A program made the position numbers and the translations under genes. Shown piece by piece: positions 1 to 5,687 of a stretch of DNA of 5,746 nt (the stretch's first letter is position 1; each line of letters starts with the position of its first letter). Source of the DNA: an uncultured Clostridia bacterium (lineage in GTDB: Bacteria; Bacillota; Clostridia; TANB77; CAG-508); contig CANPZT010000075.1 of the NCBI GenBank assembly GCA_947589135.1, forward strand, positions 1 through 5,746, read 5' to 3'. The notes under the pieces are model-generated. The model was not told the DNA's origin, ran no database searches, and saw nothing but the letters and a program-made list of their open reading frames with translations.

Positions 1-1654
1 AACCAGCACATTGTTCAAAAGCTACCTTCCCTAGTTTTGGAACTTTTAATAATTGTTTTCTATTTTTTAATTTTCCGTTTTCATCTCTATATTTCACAAT
101 ATTTTTAGCTATTGTATTATTAATTCCAGAAACATAAGATAATAATGAAGGTGTTGCAGTATTAACATCCACTCCAACTTTATTAACACTATCTTCTACT
201 ACTCCTGTAAGGCTTTCTGCTAATCTCTTTTGATTAACATCATGTTGATATTGACCAACTCCAATTGCTTTTGGGTCAATTTTTACAAGTTCAGCAAGTG
301 GATCTTGTAATCTCCTTGCTATTGAAATTGCTCCTCTTATTGATACATTAATATCTGGATATTCTTCTGTTGCAAGTTTTGATGCTGAATAAACAGATGC
401 TCCCGCTTCGCTTACAATCACGTAATGTACTGGTCTTGAAGCTTCTTTTATCATATCTGCAACAAACATTTCAGATTCTCTTGAAGCAGTTCCATTTCCA
501 ATTGCAATCATATCTATTTTATCTTTTTCAATTAATTTTAAAAGTTCTTTCTTTGCACCTTCAACATCATTTTGAGGTTCTGTTGGATATACTGTTGTAT
601 AATCTAAAACTTTCCCTGTTTCATCAATAACTGCAATTTTGCAACCTGTTCTATAAGCTGGGTCAAATCCCATAACTGTTTTTCCTTTAATAGGTGCCCC
701 TAATAATAATTGTTTTGAATTTTGTCCAAATACTTTAATTGCTTTTTCCTCTGCCTTTTCTGTCAAATCTGAACGAATTTCTCTTTCTATTGATGGCTCT
801 ATTAATCTTTTAAAACTATCTTCAATAGTTGTTTTTAACATTTCTGTAAATTGTGTTTCACCTTTTATGATATCTTTTTCTATGTACGTTAAAATCTTTT
901 CTTCTGGTTTTTCTAATTTAACTTTTAAAAATTCTTCTTTTTCTCCACGATTGATTGCTAAAATTCTATGACTTGGTATGTATTTTATTGCTTCTTGATA
1001 TTCATAATACATTTCATAATTTGATTTTTCATCAGGTTTTGTAGCTTTTGTTTCAATTAAACCTTCTCTGTAACATAATCTTTTAATCTCTTTTCTATAT
1101 TTAGCATCATCTGAAATAATTTCTGCAATAATATCTAAAGCACCTTGAATAGCATCTTCACTTGTTTCAACTACTTTATCTTTATTCTTTTTGTCTTCTT
1201 CTGAAAGAGAATCGATATTAATATATTGTTTTGCAATTTCTTTAATTGGTTGTGTTTCTTTTTGTTCCATAATTATATTAGCTAAAGGCTCTAACCCTTT
1301 AGCCTTTGCAACAGTAGCTCTAGTCTTTTTCTTCTGCTTATATGGTCTATAAATATCTTCAACTTCAGCTAAAGTTTTAGCAATCGCAACTGCTTGCAAA
1401 ATTTCATCTGTTAACTTTCCTTGCTCATCAATAGATTTTATAATTTCTTCTTTTCTTTGTTCTAAATTCCTTAAATAATTTAATCTTTCACCTAAATCTC
1501 TCAAAGTTTCGTCACTTAATCCACCTGTAACTTCTTTTCTATAACGAGCAATAAAAGGAATAGTATTTCCTTCATCAATCAATTTAATTGTATTTGCTAC
1601 TTGTGATTGTTTAATATTTAACTCTTCTGCAATTATTTTAATAATTTTTTCCAT
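1..1654 (-). CDS. tex: Tex, RNA-binding transcription accessory protein (C-terminus beyond window)
   Basis: Tex is a cytoplasmic nucleic-acid-binding protein of the bacterial Tex/Spt6-like family, involved in transcription and RNA metabolism. Translation from 1654 is open for 551 codons with no stop or frameshift. The helical Tex N-domain fills the first ~200 residues and includes the conserved IPFIARYRKE near residue 31. The YqgF/RNase H-like domain lies at ~325-450, with GFDPAYRTGCK (D331), IGNGTASRES (385-394) and EAGASVYSAS (416-425). The helix-hairpin-helix region begins with VGVDVNTAT at 493. Family members are ~710-780 residues, so the rest of the HhH region and the S1 RNA-binding domain lie left of position 1. 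The ATG at 1654 is supported by AAGGAG at 1661-1666 with a 6-nt spacer and by the match to the family N-terminus. It lies 48 bp after the ABC-F gene with no terminator or promoter between, so co-transcription is likely (inference). Identification is very secure. Confidence 0.97.
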   Translation of the reverse strand, partial: MEKIIKIIAEELNIKQSQVANTIKLIDEGNTIPFIARYRKEVTGGLSDETLRDLGERLNYLRNLEQRKEEIIKSIDEQGKLTDEILQAVAIAKTLAEVEDIYRPYKQKKKTRATVAKAKGLEPLANIIMEQKETQPIKEIAKQYINIDSLSEEDKKNKDKVVETSEDAIQGALDIIAEIISDDAKYRKEIKRLCYREGLIETKATKPDEKSNYEMYYEYQEAIKYIPSHRILAINRGEKEEFLKVKLEKPEEKILTYIEKDIIKGETQFTEMLKTTIEDSFKRLIEPSIEREIRSDLTEKAEEKAIKVFGQNSKQLLLGAPIKGKTVMGFDPAYRTGCKIAVIDETGKVLDYTTVYPTEPQNDVEGAKKELLKLIEKDKIDMIAIGNGTASRESEMFVADMIKEASRPVHYVIVSEAGASVYSASKLATEEYPDINVSIRGAISIARRLQDPLAELVKIDPKAIGVGQYQHDVNQKRLAESLTGVVEDSVNKVGVDVNTATPSLLSYVSGINNTIAKNIVKYRDENGKLKNRKQLLKVPKLGKVAFEQCAG

Positions 1655-1660
1655 TCTTTT

Positions 1661-1666
1661 CTCCTT
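1661..1666 (-). promoter_or_regulatory. Ribosome binding site of tex
   Basis: AAGGAG on the minus strand, 6 nt before the ATG at 1654. It fixes the start. Another ATG at 1671-1673 is out of frame with tex. Confidence 0.8.
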
Positions 1667-1702
1667 TTTGCATTCTTTCTTTGTTTGAAAAATTAATTGA
1701 AA

Positions 1703-3286
1703 TTATTCTATTCCCAAGTATTCATTATATGTTATCTCTCTATCAATTACTTTTCCATCTTCTTTGATGTCTATTATTCTATTTGCTACCGTTTGTGTCA
1801 ATTCATGGTCATGTGATGTAAATATAATGTTTCCTGTAAATTTTTTCATTCCTTCGTTTAATGCTGTTATGCTCTCCATATCTAAATGATTTGTTGGTTC
1901 ATCAAATATTAAGAAATTTGCACCTGATAACATCATTTTTGAAAGCACACATCTTACTTTTTCTCCTCCTGATAATACATTTACTTCTTTTAATGCTTCA
2001 TCTCCTGAAAATAGCATTCTTCCTAAAAAGCTTCTTACATATGTTTCATCTGGGTCTTTAGAATATTTTCTAAGCCATTCTGTAATAGATTCATTTGTAT
2101 TAAATAAATAATTGTTATCTTTAGGAAAATAATTATTAGTAATTGTTGTTCCCCATATTAATTCCCCTTCATCTGGTTCTATTTCACCAGCTATAATTTG
2201 GAATAATACTGTTTTTGCATTTTCATTATCTGCTAAAAGTGCAATTTTATCATTTGCTTTTACATCAAATGATATTTTATCCAACATTTTTACTCCATCA
2301 ATAGTTTTTGAAATATTCTTTACTTGTAATATTTCTCTTCCAGGTTCTCTATCTGGTTTAAAATCTATGTATGGATATTTTCTGTTAGATGGCTTAATTT
2401 CATCTAATTCAATTTTTTCAAGTGTCTTTTTTCTTGATGTAGCTTGTTTTGACTTTGAAGCATTTGCACTAAATCTTGCAATAAATTCTTGTAATTCTTT
2501 TATTTTTTCTTCTTTCTTCTTATTCTGTTCTCTTGCTTGTTTTAATGCTAATTGACTTGATTCATACCAGAAATCATAATTTCCTGGATATACTTTTATT
2601 TTTCCAAAGTCGACATTTGCAATATGTGTACATACTTTATTTAAAAAATATCTATCATGTGATACTACTATAACTGTATTTTCAAAGTCCATTAAAAAAT
2701 CTTGTAACCAATTTATACTTTTTAGGTCCAAGTCATTTGTAGGCTCGTCCAATAATAAAACATCTGGATTTCCAAATAGGCTTTGTGCTAATAATACTTT
2801 TACTTTATCTTTTGCTTCTATTTCTTTCATGTATTTATAATGATTGTCTGGTATAATTCCTAAATCATTTAAAAGCATTGCAGCATCTGATTCTGCATTC
2901 CATCCATCTAATTCTGCAAATCTCTCTTCTAATTTTGCAGCTTTCATTCCATCTTCTTCTGAAAAATCAGGTTTTGCATAAATTGCTTCCTTTTCTTTCA
3001 TAATATCATATAATTCTTTATTTCCCATAATAACAGTATCAATTACTGTAAATTCTTCAAAAGCAAAATGGTCTTGTTTTAATACAGATAATCTTTCTCC
3101 TTTATCTAATGTTACATCTCCTTTGCTTGGTTCTAGTTCTCCAGATAATACTTTTAAAAATGTTGATTTACCAGCACCATTTGCTCCAATTATTCCGTAG
3201 CAGTTTCCTTTTCCAAATCTTATGTTTACATCTTCAAATAAAACTCTTTTTCCAAATCTAACTGTTACACCATTTGCACTTAACAT
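1703..3286 (-). CDS. ybiT: ABC-F family ATPase, YbiT/YkpA type
   Basis: A 527-residue soluble protein with two ABC ATPase domains and no membrane segments, the layout of ABC-F ribosome-associated ATPases. It resembles E. coli YbiT over its whole length, which is close to the usual ~530. NBD1 has Walker A GANGAGKST (34-42), a degenerate signature around 153-172 with no LSGGQ (as in YbiT), Walker B VLLLDEPTN (176-184, E181) and the switch H210. A charged, helical inter-domain linker at ~241-310 contains RFSANASKSKQATSR (271-285). NBD2 has LSGGEK (438-443), Walker B FLIFDEPTN (458-466, E463) and H492. Its Walker A is degraded to ADNENAKT (352-359), with both glycines replaced by alanine. AAGGAGGAG lies just upstream of the ATG. 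The predicted 5' leader is under 20 nt, leaving no room for the attenuators that control many antibiotic-resistance ABC-Fs. A housekeeping translation role is therefore likelier than resistance (inference). Confidence 0.95.
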   Translation of the reverse strand: MLSANGVTVRFGKRVLFEDVNIRFGKGNCYGIIGANGAGKSTFLKVLSGELEPSKGDVTLDKGERLSVLKQDHFAFEEFTVIDTVIMGNKELYDIMKEKEAIYAKPDFSEEDGMKAAKLEERFAELDGWNAESDAAMLLNDLGIIPDNHYKYMKEIEAKDKVKVLLAQSLFGNPDVLLLDEPTNDLDLKSINWLQDFLMDFENTVIVVSHDRYFLNKVCTHIANVDFGKIKVYPGNYDFWYESSQLALKQAREQNKKKEEKIKELQEFIARFSANASKSKQATSRKKTLEKIELDEIKPSNRKYPYIDFKPDREPGREILQVKNISKTIDGVKMLDKISFDVKANDKIALLADNENAKTVLFQIIAGEIEPDEGELIWGTTITNNYFPKDNNYLFNTNESITEWLRKYSKDPDETYVRSFLGRMLFSGDEALKEVNVLSGGEKVRCVLSKMMLSGANFLIFDEPTNHLDMESITALNEGMKKFTGNIIFTSHDHELTQTVANRIIDIKEDGKVIDREITYNEYLGIE

Positions 3287-3291
3287 TTTTT

Positions 3292-3300
3292 CTCCTCCTT
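3292..3300 (-). promoter_or_regulatory. Ribosome binding site of the ABC-F gene
   Basis: AAGGAGGAG on the minus strand. The AAGGAGG core (3294-3300) is 7 nt from the ATG at 3286, which supports that start. Confidence 0.8.
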
Positions 3301-3311
3301 ATAACATAAGA

Positions 3312-3340
3312 ATTATATATTATATTAATTCATTTTTCAA
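3312..3340 (-). promoter_or_regulatory. Promoter of the ABC-F/tex unit
   Basis: Minus strand: -35 TTGAAA (3335-3340), a 17-nt spacer, and -10 TATAAT (3312-3317). This is a near-consensus housekeeping sigma promoter. Initiation would fall near 3305, giving a leader of about 18 nt that consists almost only of the ribosome binding site. Confidence 0.75.
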
Positions 3341-3371
3341 GTTTATTATAGCATTTTTATGGTTTCTATAT

Positions 3372-3411
3372 AAAAAAACCTCTGTTATTAAACTTTCGTC
3401 TAATAAAGAGG
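3372..3411 (-). terminator. Rho-independent terminator after the DUF378 gene
   Basis: On the minus strand, a 14-bp stem with one bulged C (arms 3398-3411 and 3379-3393) closes a GAAA tetraloop and is followed by seven T (3378-3372). It lies 20 bp past the DUF378 stop codon and upstream of the ABC-F promoter, so it separates the two units. Confidence 0.88.
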
Positions 3412-3431
3412 GCTTTCATTTTTGGAAATTT

Positions 3432-3620
3432 CTAATCATCAAATAATAATTTGATTCCCCATAATCCTGATACACCTACTAAAGCATAGATTATTCTAGA
3501 TATAATAGACATATCTCCAAATATAGCTGCTACTAAATCAAAATTAAAAAATCCTATTAATCCCCAATTTATAGCACCTATAATAATAAGTACTAAAGCT
3601 ATTTTATCAATTACTTTCAT
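3432..3620 (-). CDS. DUF378 family small membrane protein (YuzA-like)
   Basis: A 62-residue protein made almost entirely of two transmembrane helices (~6-26 and ~40-60). The first contains IGAINWGLIG followed by FNFDLV (26-31), and the second contains RIIYALVGVSGLWGI (42-56). These two blocks are the hallmark of the DUF378 family, whose B. subtilis member is YuzA. The short length and the position of the two blocks are normal for the family. The function is unknown and I do not infer one. GGGAGG at 3627-3632, 6 nt before the ATG, supports the start. The gene is monocistronic: a strong terminator follows it and the terminator of the preceding unit lies upstream. Family assignment is firm. Confidence 0.9.
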   Translation of the reverse strand: MKVIDKIALVLIIIGAINWGLIGFFNFDLVAAIFGDMSIISRIIYALVGVSGLWGIKLLFDD

Positions 3621-3632
3621 AATTATCCTCCC

Positions 3633-3783
3633 ATTTAATATATTTCATTTATATTATTTACATTTTATTCATAATTATACATTTTATTAATATTTTTATT
3701 TTATGTTGCTTTATTTTTTTATTAATTATTATAATAATATTATACTTTATTAATTTTAAATAAAAAATTATATTTAAACCATC
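3633..3783. other. Extremely AT-rich spacer upstream of the DUF378 gene
   Basis: About 150 bp containing very few G or C. On the minus strand, TATAAT hexamers occur at 3674-3679, 3728-3733 and 3739-3744. None has a convincing -35 element 16-18 nt upstream, so I cannot say which, if any, is the DUF378 promoter. No ORF or RNA structure is evident. Confidence 0.5.
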
Positions 3784-3818
3784 AAAAAATGACATAATTT
3801 TTAAATTTATGTCATTTT
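3784..3818 (-). terminator. Rho-independent terminator after corA
   Basis: A perfect 12-bp inverted repeat (arms 3786-3797 and 3807-3818, core ATGACATAA) with a 9-nt loop, ending on the minus strand in a six-T run (3789-3784) that begins inside the stem. It lies 10 bp past the corA stop. The plus strand also has a T-rich flank, so it could act in both directions. Confidence 0.82.
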
Positions 3819-3827
3819 ATTATTTAT

Positions 3828-4277
3828 TTAATTAAGCATATCCTTTCTTTTTAACCACCAACTTACTGCAATTGTTGTAACAATTGCTATTGTTACCATG
3901 ATTATAAATCCAATTGGGCTATTTTGAAATGGTAATCCCACATTCATTCCCCAAAAACTTGAAATCATAGTTGGCACTGCTAATATAATTGTAATAGATG
4001 TTAAAAATTTCATAACTCCGTTTAGGTTATTTGATATAATTGAAGCATATGCATCCATGGTTCCATTTAAAATGTTACTATAAATCTGCGACATTTCTAT
4101 TGCTTGTCTGTTTTCAATGATTGCATCCTCTAATATTTCTTCATCTTCTTCATATAATTTTATAATTTTTCCTCTCATTGTTTTTTCCATAACCATTTCA
4201 TTAGATTTTAAAGAAGTTGTAAAATATACTAAACTTTTTTCTAAGCTTAATAATTTTAATAATTCTTTATTTTTCAT
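3828..4277 (-). pseudogene. corA: CorA-type Mg2+ transporter, C-terminal membrane/pore half (frameshifted)
   Basis: This is the 3' part of a broken corA gene spanning 3828-4753. Counting from the in-frame Met at 4277, 149 residues carry the long-helix end, including RGKIIKLYEEDEEILEDAII (35-54) and the conserved segment around residues 57-86. Next come TM1 (~90-108), the ion-selectivity motif GMN (110-112, preceded by Trp), the short periplasmic loop and TM2 (~122-141), ending in a basic tail KRKDML typical of the family. CorA proteins work as pentameric inner-membrane Mg2+ channels that need the N-terminal cytoplasmic funnel, which here lies in another frame. The Met at 4277 has no Shine-Dalgarno sequence before it (the preceding bases are AT-only for many positions) and aligns with an internal position of the family, so it is unlikely to be a real start. 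The frame also stays open upstream of that Met, giving TEYILKNS just before it. Confidence 0.85.
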
Positions 4278-4285
4278 AGAATTTT

Positions 4286-4753
4286 TTAATATATATTCTG
4301 TTTTAAGTAATTTAAATAATATGAAGAATTTAAATATAATATTTGAAAAATAAATCTCGTTTTTTTATAAGTTTGGAAGTTTTTTATTTTTTTCTTTTCA
4401 AAATCTTCTATAACTTTATTTTTCTTTAATGATACTGTAACAAAAAAGTCGTCCCTTACTACAATCATTCCTAATGGCATTGTTGTATATATATCATTTT
4501 CTTCACTTTTTTCAATTATTGGTACATCTACTAAAAAAAGTATTGTTCCATCATCTTCTTCTTGATCAATTCTTGCTTTTTCTTCATAATCTAAAGAATA
4601 TCTAATAAAATCTTCTTCAATATTAATGCTTTCACATACTTTTTTAATTTCAGTTTCGGACGGGTTTACTAAATTAATCCAACTACCCTTTTTAAATTCT
4701 TTAATTTCTTCTATTTTATCTGTTTCTATATTTGTATTATAAATTTTTAGCAT
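4286..4753 (-). pseudogene. corA: CorA-type Mg2+ transporter, N-terminal cytoplasmic half (truncated by frameshift)
   Basis: This is the 5' part of the same broken gene. It encodes the alpha/beta cytoplasmic domain of CorA: GSWINLVNPSETEI near residues 23-36, then DEEARI-like and LFLVDVP segments, then MIVVRDDFFVTVS. The start of the long stalk helix follows, with KTRFIFQILYLNSSYYLNYLKQ. After that last glutamine the frame gives only NIY and a stop at 4286. Family proteins continue with about 15 more residues before the segment found in the -1 frame. GTG (4762), ATG (4759) and ATG (4753) are all in frame. I choose 4753 because GAGG at 4763-4766 sits too close to the first two, leaving ATG 4753 with a normal ~8-9-nt spacing. 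Such a fragment would lack the membrane and pore part and could not transport. Both promoter and terminator survive, so the break looks recent. Confidence 0.85.
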
Positions 4754-4785
4754 ACCCATCACCTCTTTCTATTTCCAATAATATT

Positions 4786-4814
4786 ATTGTAGTTTGTTTA
4801 TTAAATTTTGTCAA
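4786..4814 (-). promoter_or_regulatory. Promoter of corA
   Basis: Minus strand: -35 TTGACA (4809-4814, full consensus), a 17-nt spacer, and -10 TACAAT (4786-4791). Initiation near 4779 gives a leader of about 26 nt. No room is seen for an M-box-type Mg2+ riboswitch. Confidence 0.8.
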
Positions 4815-4839
4815 TATTTTTTGATAAATTTACATAATT

Positions 4840-4868
4840 TTGACATCTGTTTTTATTTTTAGTATAAT
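4840..4868 (+). promoter_or_regulatory. Promoter of the 160-residue membrane protein gene
   Basis: -35 TTGACA (4840-4845), a 17-nt spacer, and -10 TATAAT (4863-4868). It matches the housekeeping consensus at all 12 positions with ideal spacing. Predicted initiation is near 4875, about 34 nt before the ATG. Confidence 0.85.
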
Positions 4869-4896
4869 ATAAGTAGATATCCCTTAAAAAGCAGGT

Positions 4897-4903
4897 AAGG
4901 AGG
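4897..4903 (+). promoter_or_regulatory. Ribosome binding site of the membrane protein gene
   Basis: AAGGAGG, 5 nt before the ATG at 4909. Together with the perfect promoter it predicts strong expression. Confidence 0.8.
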
Positions 4904-4908
4904 TAAAT

Positions 4909-5391
4909 ATGAAGAAATTTTTTCGGAGTTCATTAAATGTAGCAATATTTATTGTATATACTATTATATTGATAATTGCTATATACTTTATTACTAAATT
5001 GCTTACTCCTAGTTATTCAAAAGAGTATTACAAACTCTTGAATGAAAATCAGGAATTAACAGCAACTATTGAAGACTATCAAAAACAAGATAGCTTTGAG
5101 AAACAATTAGAAAATTCAGAAACTGTAAATGACCCTAATCAAAACTCTTCGGAAACAGATGAAATCTTAAATGATATCTTTTTTGAAACTGGCAACACTT
5201 ATAGAATAGAAGATTTTACATTTTATAGTGATATAAATTGTAGTAAGGAAATCACAGAAGATTTAACTTTCTTATCTTATGTTGATATAGATGTTGAACT
5301 TCCAAATGGATTTACAGTTTATCTGTCTAGAAGTCGTGAAAAGGGTTATGTATGGTCAACGGAAAAACCTTACTTTGCTGTCGCTAACTAA
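4909..5391 (+). CDS. Uncharacterised membrane-anchored protein with coiled coil and C-terminal domain
   Basis: I do not recognise this 160-residue protein. Residues 1-10 are basic (MKKFFRSS start). Residues 11-32 form one hydrophobic helix with no clear signal-peptidase site or lipobox, so it reads as a signal anchor with the rest outside the cell. Residues 37-70 are charged and probably helical or coiled coil. A polar, Asn/Ser/Glu-rich linker spans ~71-85. A compact C-terminal part follows (~86-160) with alternating hydrophobic strands: FTFYSDINC, FLSYVDIDVELPNGFTVYLSR, KGYVWS and PYFAVAN. The single cysteine is C111. There is no LPXTG, no catalytic motif and no repeat. The start is fixed by AAGGAGG and a consensus promoter, and a terminator follows directly, so it is a single-gene unit, divergent from corA. 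It could be a cell-envelope or stress protein, but nothing in the sequence shows a specific role. Confidence 0.8.
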   Translation: MKKFFRSSLNVAIFIVYTIILIIAIYFITKLLTPSYSKEYYKLLNENQELTATIEDYQKQDSFEKQLENSETVNDPNQNSSETDEILNDIFFETGNTYRIEDFTFYSDINCSKEITEDLTFLSYVDIDVELPNGFTVYLSRSREKGYVWSTEKPYFAVAN

Positions 5392-5407
5392 ACACTAAAT
5401 CCTGCTT

Positions 5408-5449
5408 CTTCCTCTACATTAACTGATTTTGTAGAGGAAGTTTTTATTT
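5408..5449 (+). terminator. Rho-independent terminator after the membrane protein gene
   Basis: A perfect 10-bp stem CTTCCTCTAC / GTAGAGGAAG (5408-5417 and 5431-5440) with a 13-nt loop, followed by TTTTTATTT. It starts 16 bp past the stop codon. Confidence 0.9.
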
Positions 5450-5461
5450 GAGAATAATTAT

Positions 5462-5506
5462 AAAAAGAGATTTTAAATACTTAAAACTTAAGAATCTAAA
5501 ACCTCT
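5462..5506 (-). terminator. Rho-independent terminator after the tRNA-like element
   Basis: Minus strand: arms 5488-5506 and 5466-5484 pair at 18 of 19 positions (two G-T pairs, one T-T mismatch) around a 3-nt loop, followed by four T (5465-5462). It begins 4 nt past the encoded CCA, a typical position for a tRNA-unit terminator. The stem is AT-rich and the T run short, so its strength is uncertain. Confidence 0.7.
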
Positions 5507-5510
5507 AAAA

Positions 5511-5580
5511 TGGTGAGCCATAGAGGGTTCGAACCTCCGACCGTCAGATTAAGAGTGGTCGAACCCTTCTAAGGTCACCA
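5511..5580 (-). pseudogene. tRNA-Lys(CTT)-derived element: intact 3' half, 5' half replaced by an inverted copy
   Basis: On the minus strand, 5555-5511 reads as a canonical tRNA 3' half. It has anticodon loop CTCTTAA (anticodon CTT at 5553-5551), the 3' anticodon-stem strand TCTGA, variable loop CGGTC, and T-stem GGAGG/CCTCT around the loop TTCGAAC. It ends with acceptor strand ATGGCTC, discriminator A and encoded CCA, closely like bacterial tRNA-Lys. The 5' half should read like GAGCCAT, a D-arm and TCAGA. Instead 5580-5556 reads TGGTGACCTTAGAAGGG then TTCGACCA, which has none of these. It pairs with the 3' half over about 22 bp with three single-base bulges and one mismatch, leaving a 21-nt loop that displays the anticodon. 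A normal cloverleaf cannot form in either strand. It has a promoter and a terminator, so it is probably still transcribed (inference). It could be a dead tRNA gene, an integration-site relic, or a hairpin RNA. Confidence 0.7.
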
Positions 5581-5605
5581 AATTGTCAATCTACTTGATA
5601 TAACT

Positions 5606-5634
5606 ATATTATCACTTCTAAATATTTATTTCAA
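5606..5634 (-). promoter_or_regulatory. Promoter of the tRNA-like element
   Basis: Minus strand: -35 TTGAAA (5629-5634), a 17-nt spacer ending in TGA, and -10 TAATAT (5606-5611). The TG one base before the -10 makes it an extended -10 promoter. Initiation near 5599 would give about 19 nt of leader before the element. Confidence 0.7.
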
Positions 5635-5666
5635 TAGGGTTTGAGAAAAAAGTATAAAATTTATTA

Positions 5667-5687
5667 AAGTGAGAAGTGAAAAGTTAA
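5667..5687 (+). repeat. Tandem heptamer repeat, three units
   Basis: Three consecutive 7-mers: AAGTGAG, AAGTGAA, AAGTTAA. The remainder of 5635-5746 shows no gene, promoter or hairpin I can support. Confidence 0.5.

Noticed and set aside
370..630. Plus-strand open frame opposite tex
   Set aside because: Leu/Gln-rich shadow translation of the well-supported tex gene, with no ribosome binding site.
1861..2555. Plus-strand open frames opposite the ABC-F gene
   Set aside because: Low-complexity hydrophobic antisense translations of a conserved gene.
3222..3446. Plus-strand open frame across the ABC-F start, its promoter and the DUF378 terminator
   Set aside because: It overlaps well-supported regulatory elements of minus-strand genes and has no ribosome binding site or recognisable domain.
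4117..4353. Plus-strand open frame opposite the corA break
   Set aside because: Antisense shadow rich in Ser/Ile/Asn with no translation signals.
4360..4366. A7 run on the minus strand inside corA as a programmed -1 frameshift site that would join the two halves
   Set aside because: Shifting there would replace the conserved segment from T135 to Q155 of the N-terminal half. The family match stays in the original frame right up to ~4298, so the frame is lost much later, where there is no slippery heptamer.
5511..5580. Intact tRNA on the plus strand or minus strand
   Set aside because: On the plus strand the T-loop would read GTCGAAC with a mismatched stem, and no D-arm or anticodon stem fits. 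On the minus strand no 5' acceptor strand (GAGCCAT-like) or D-arm exists upstream of the good 3' half.
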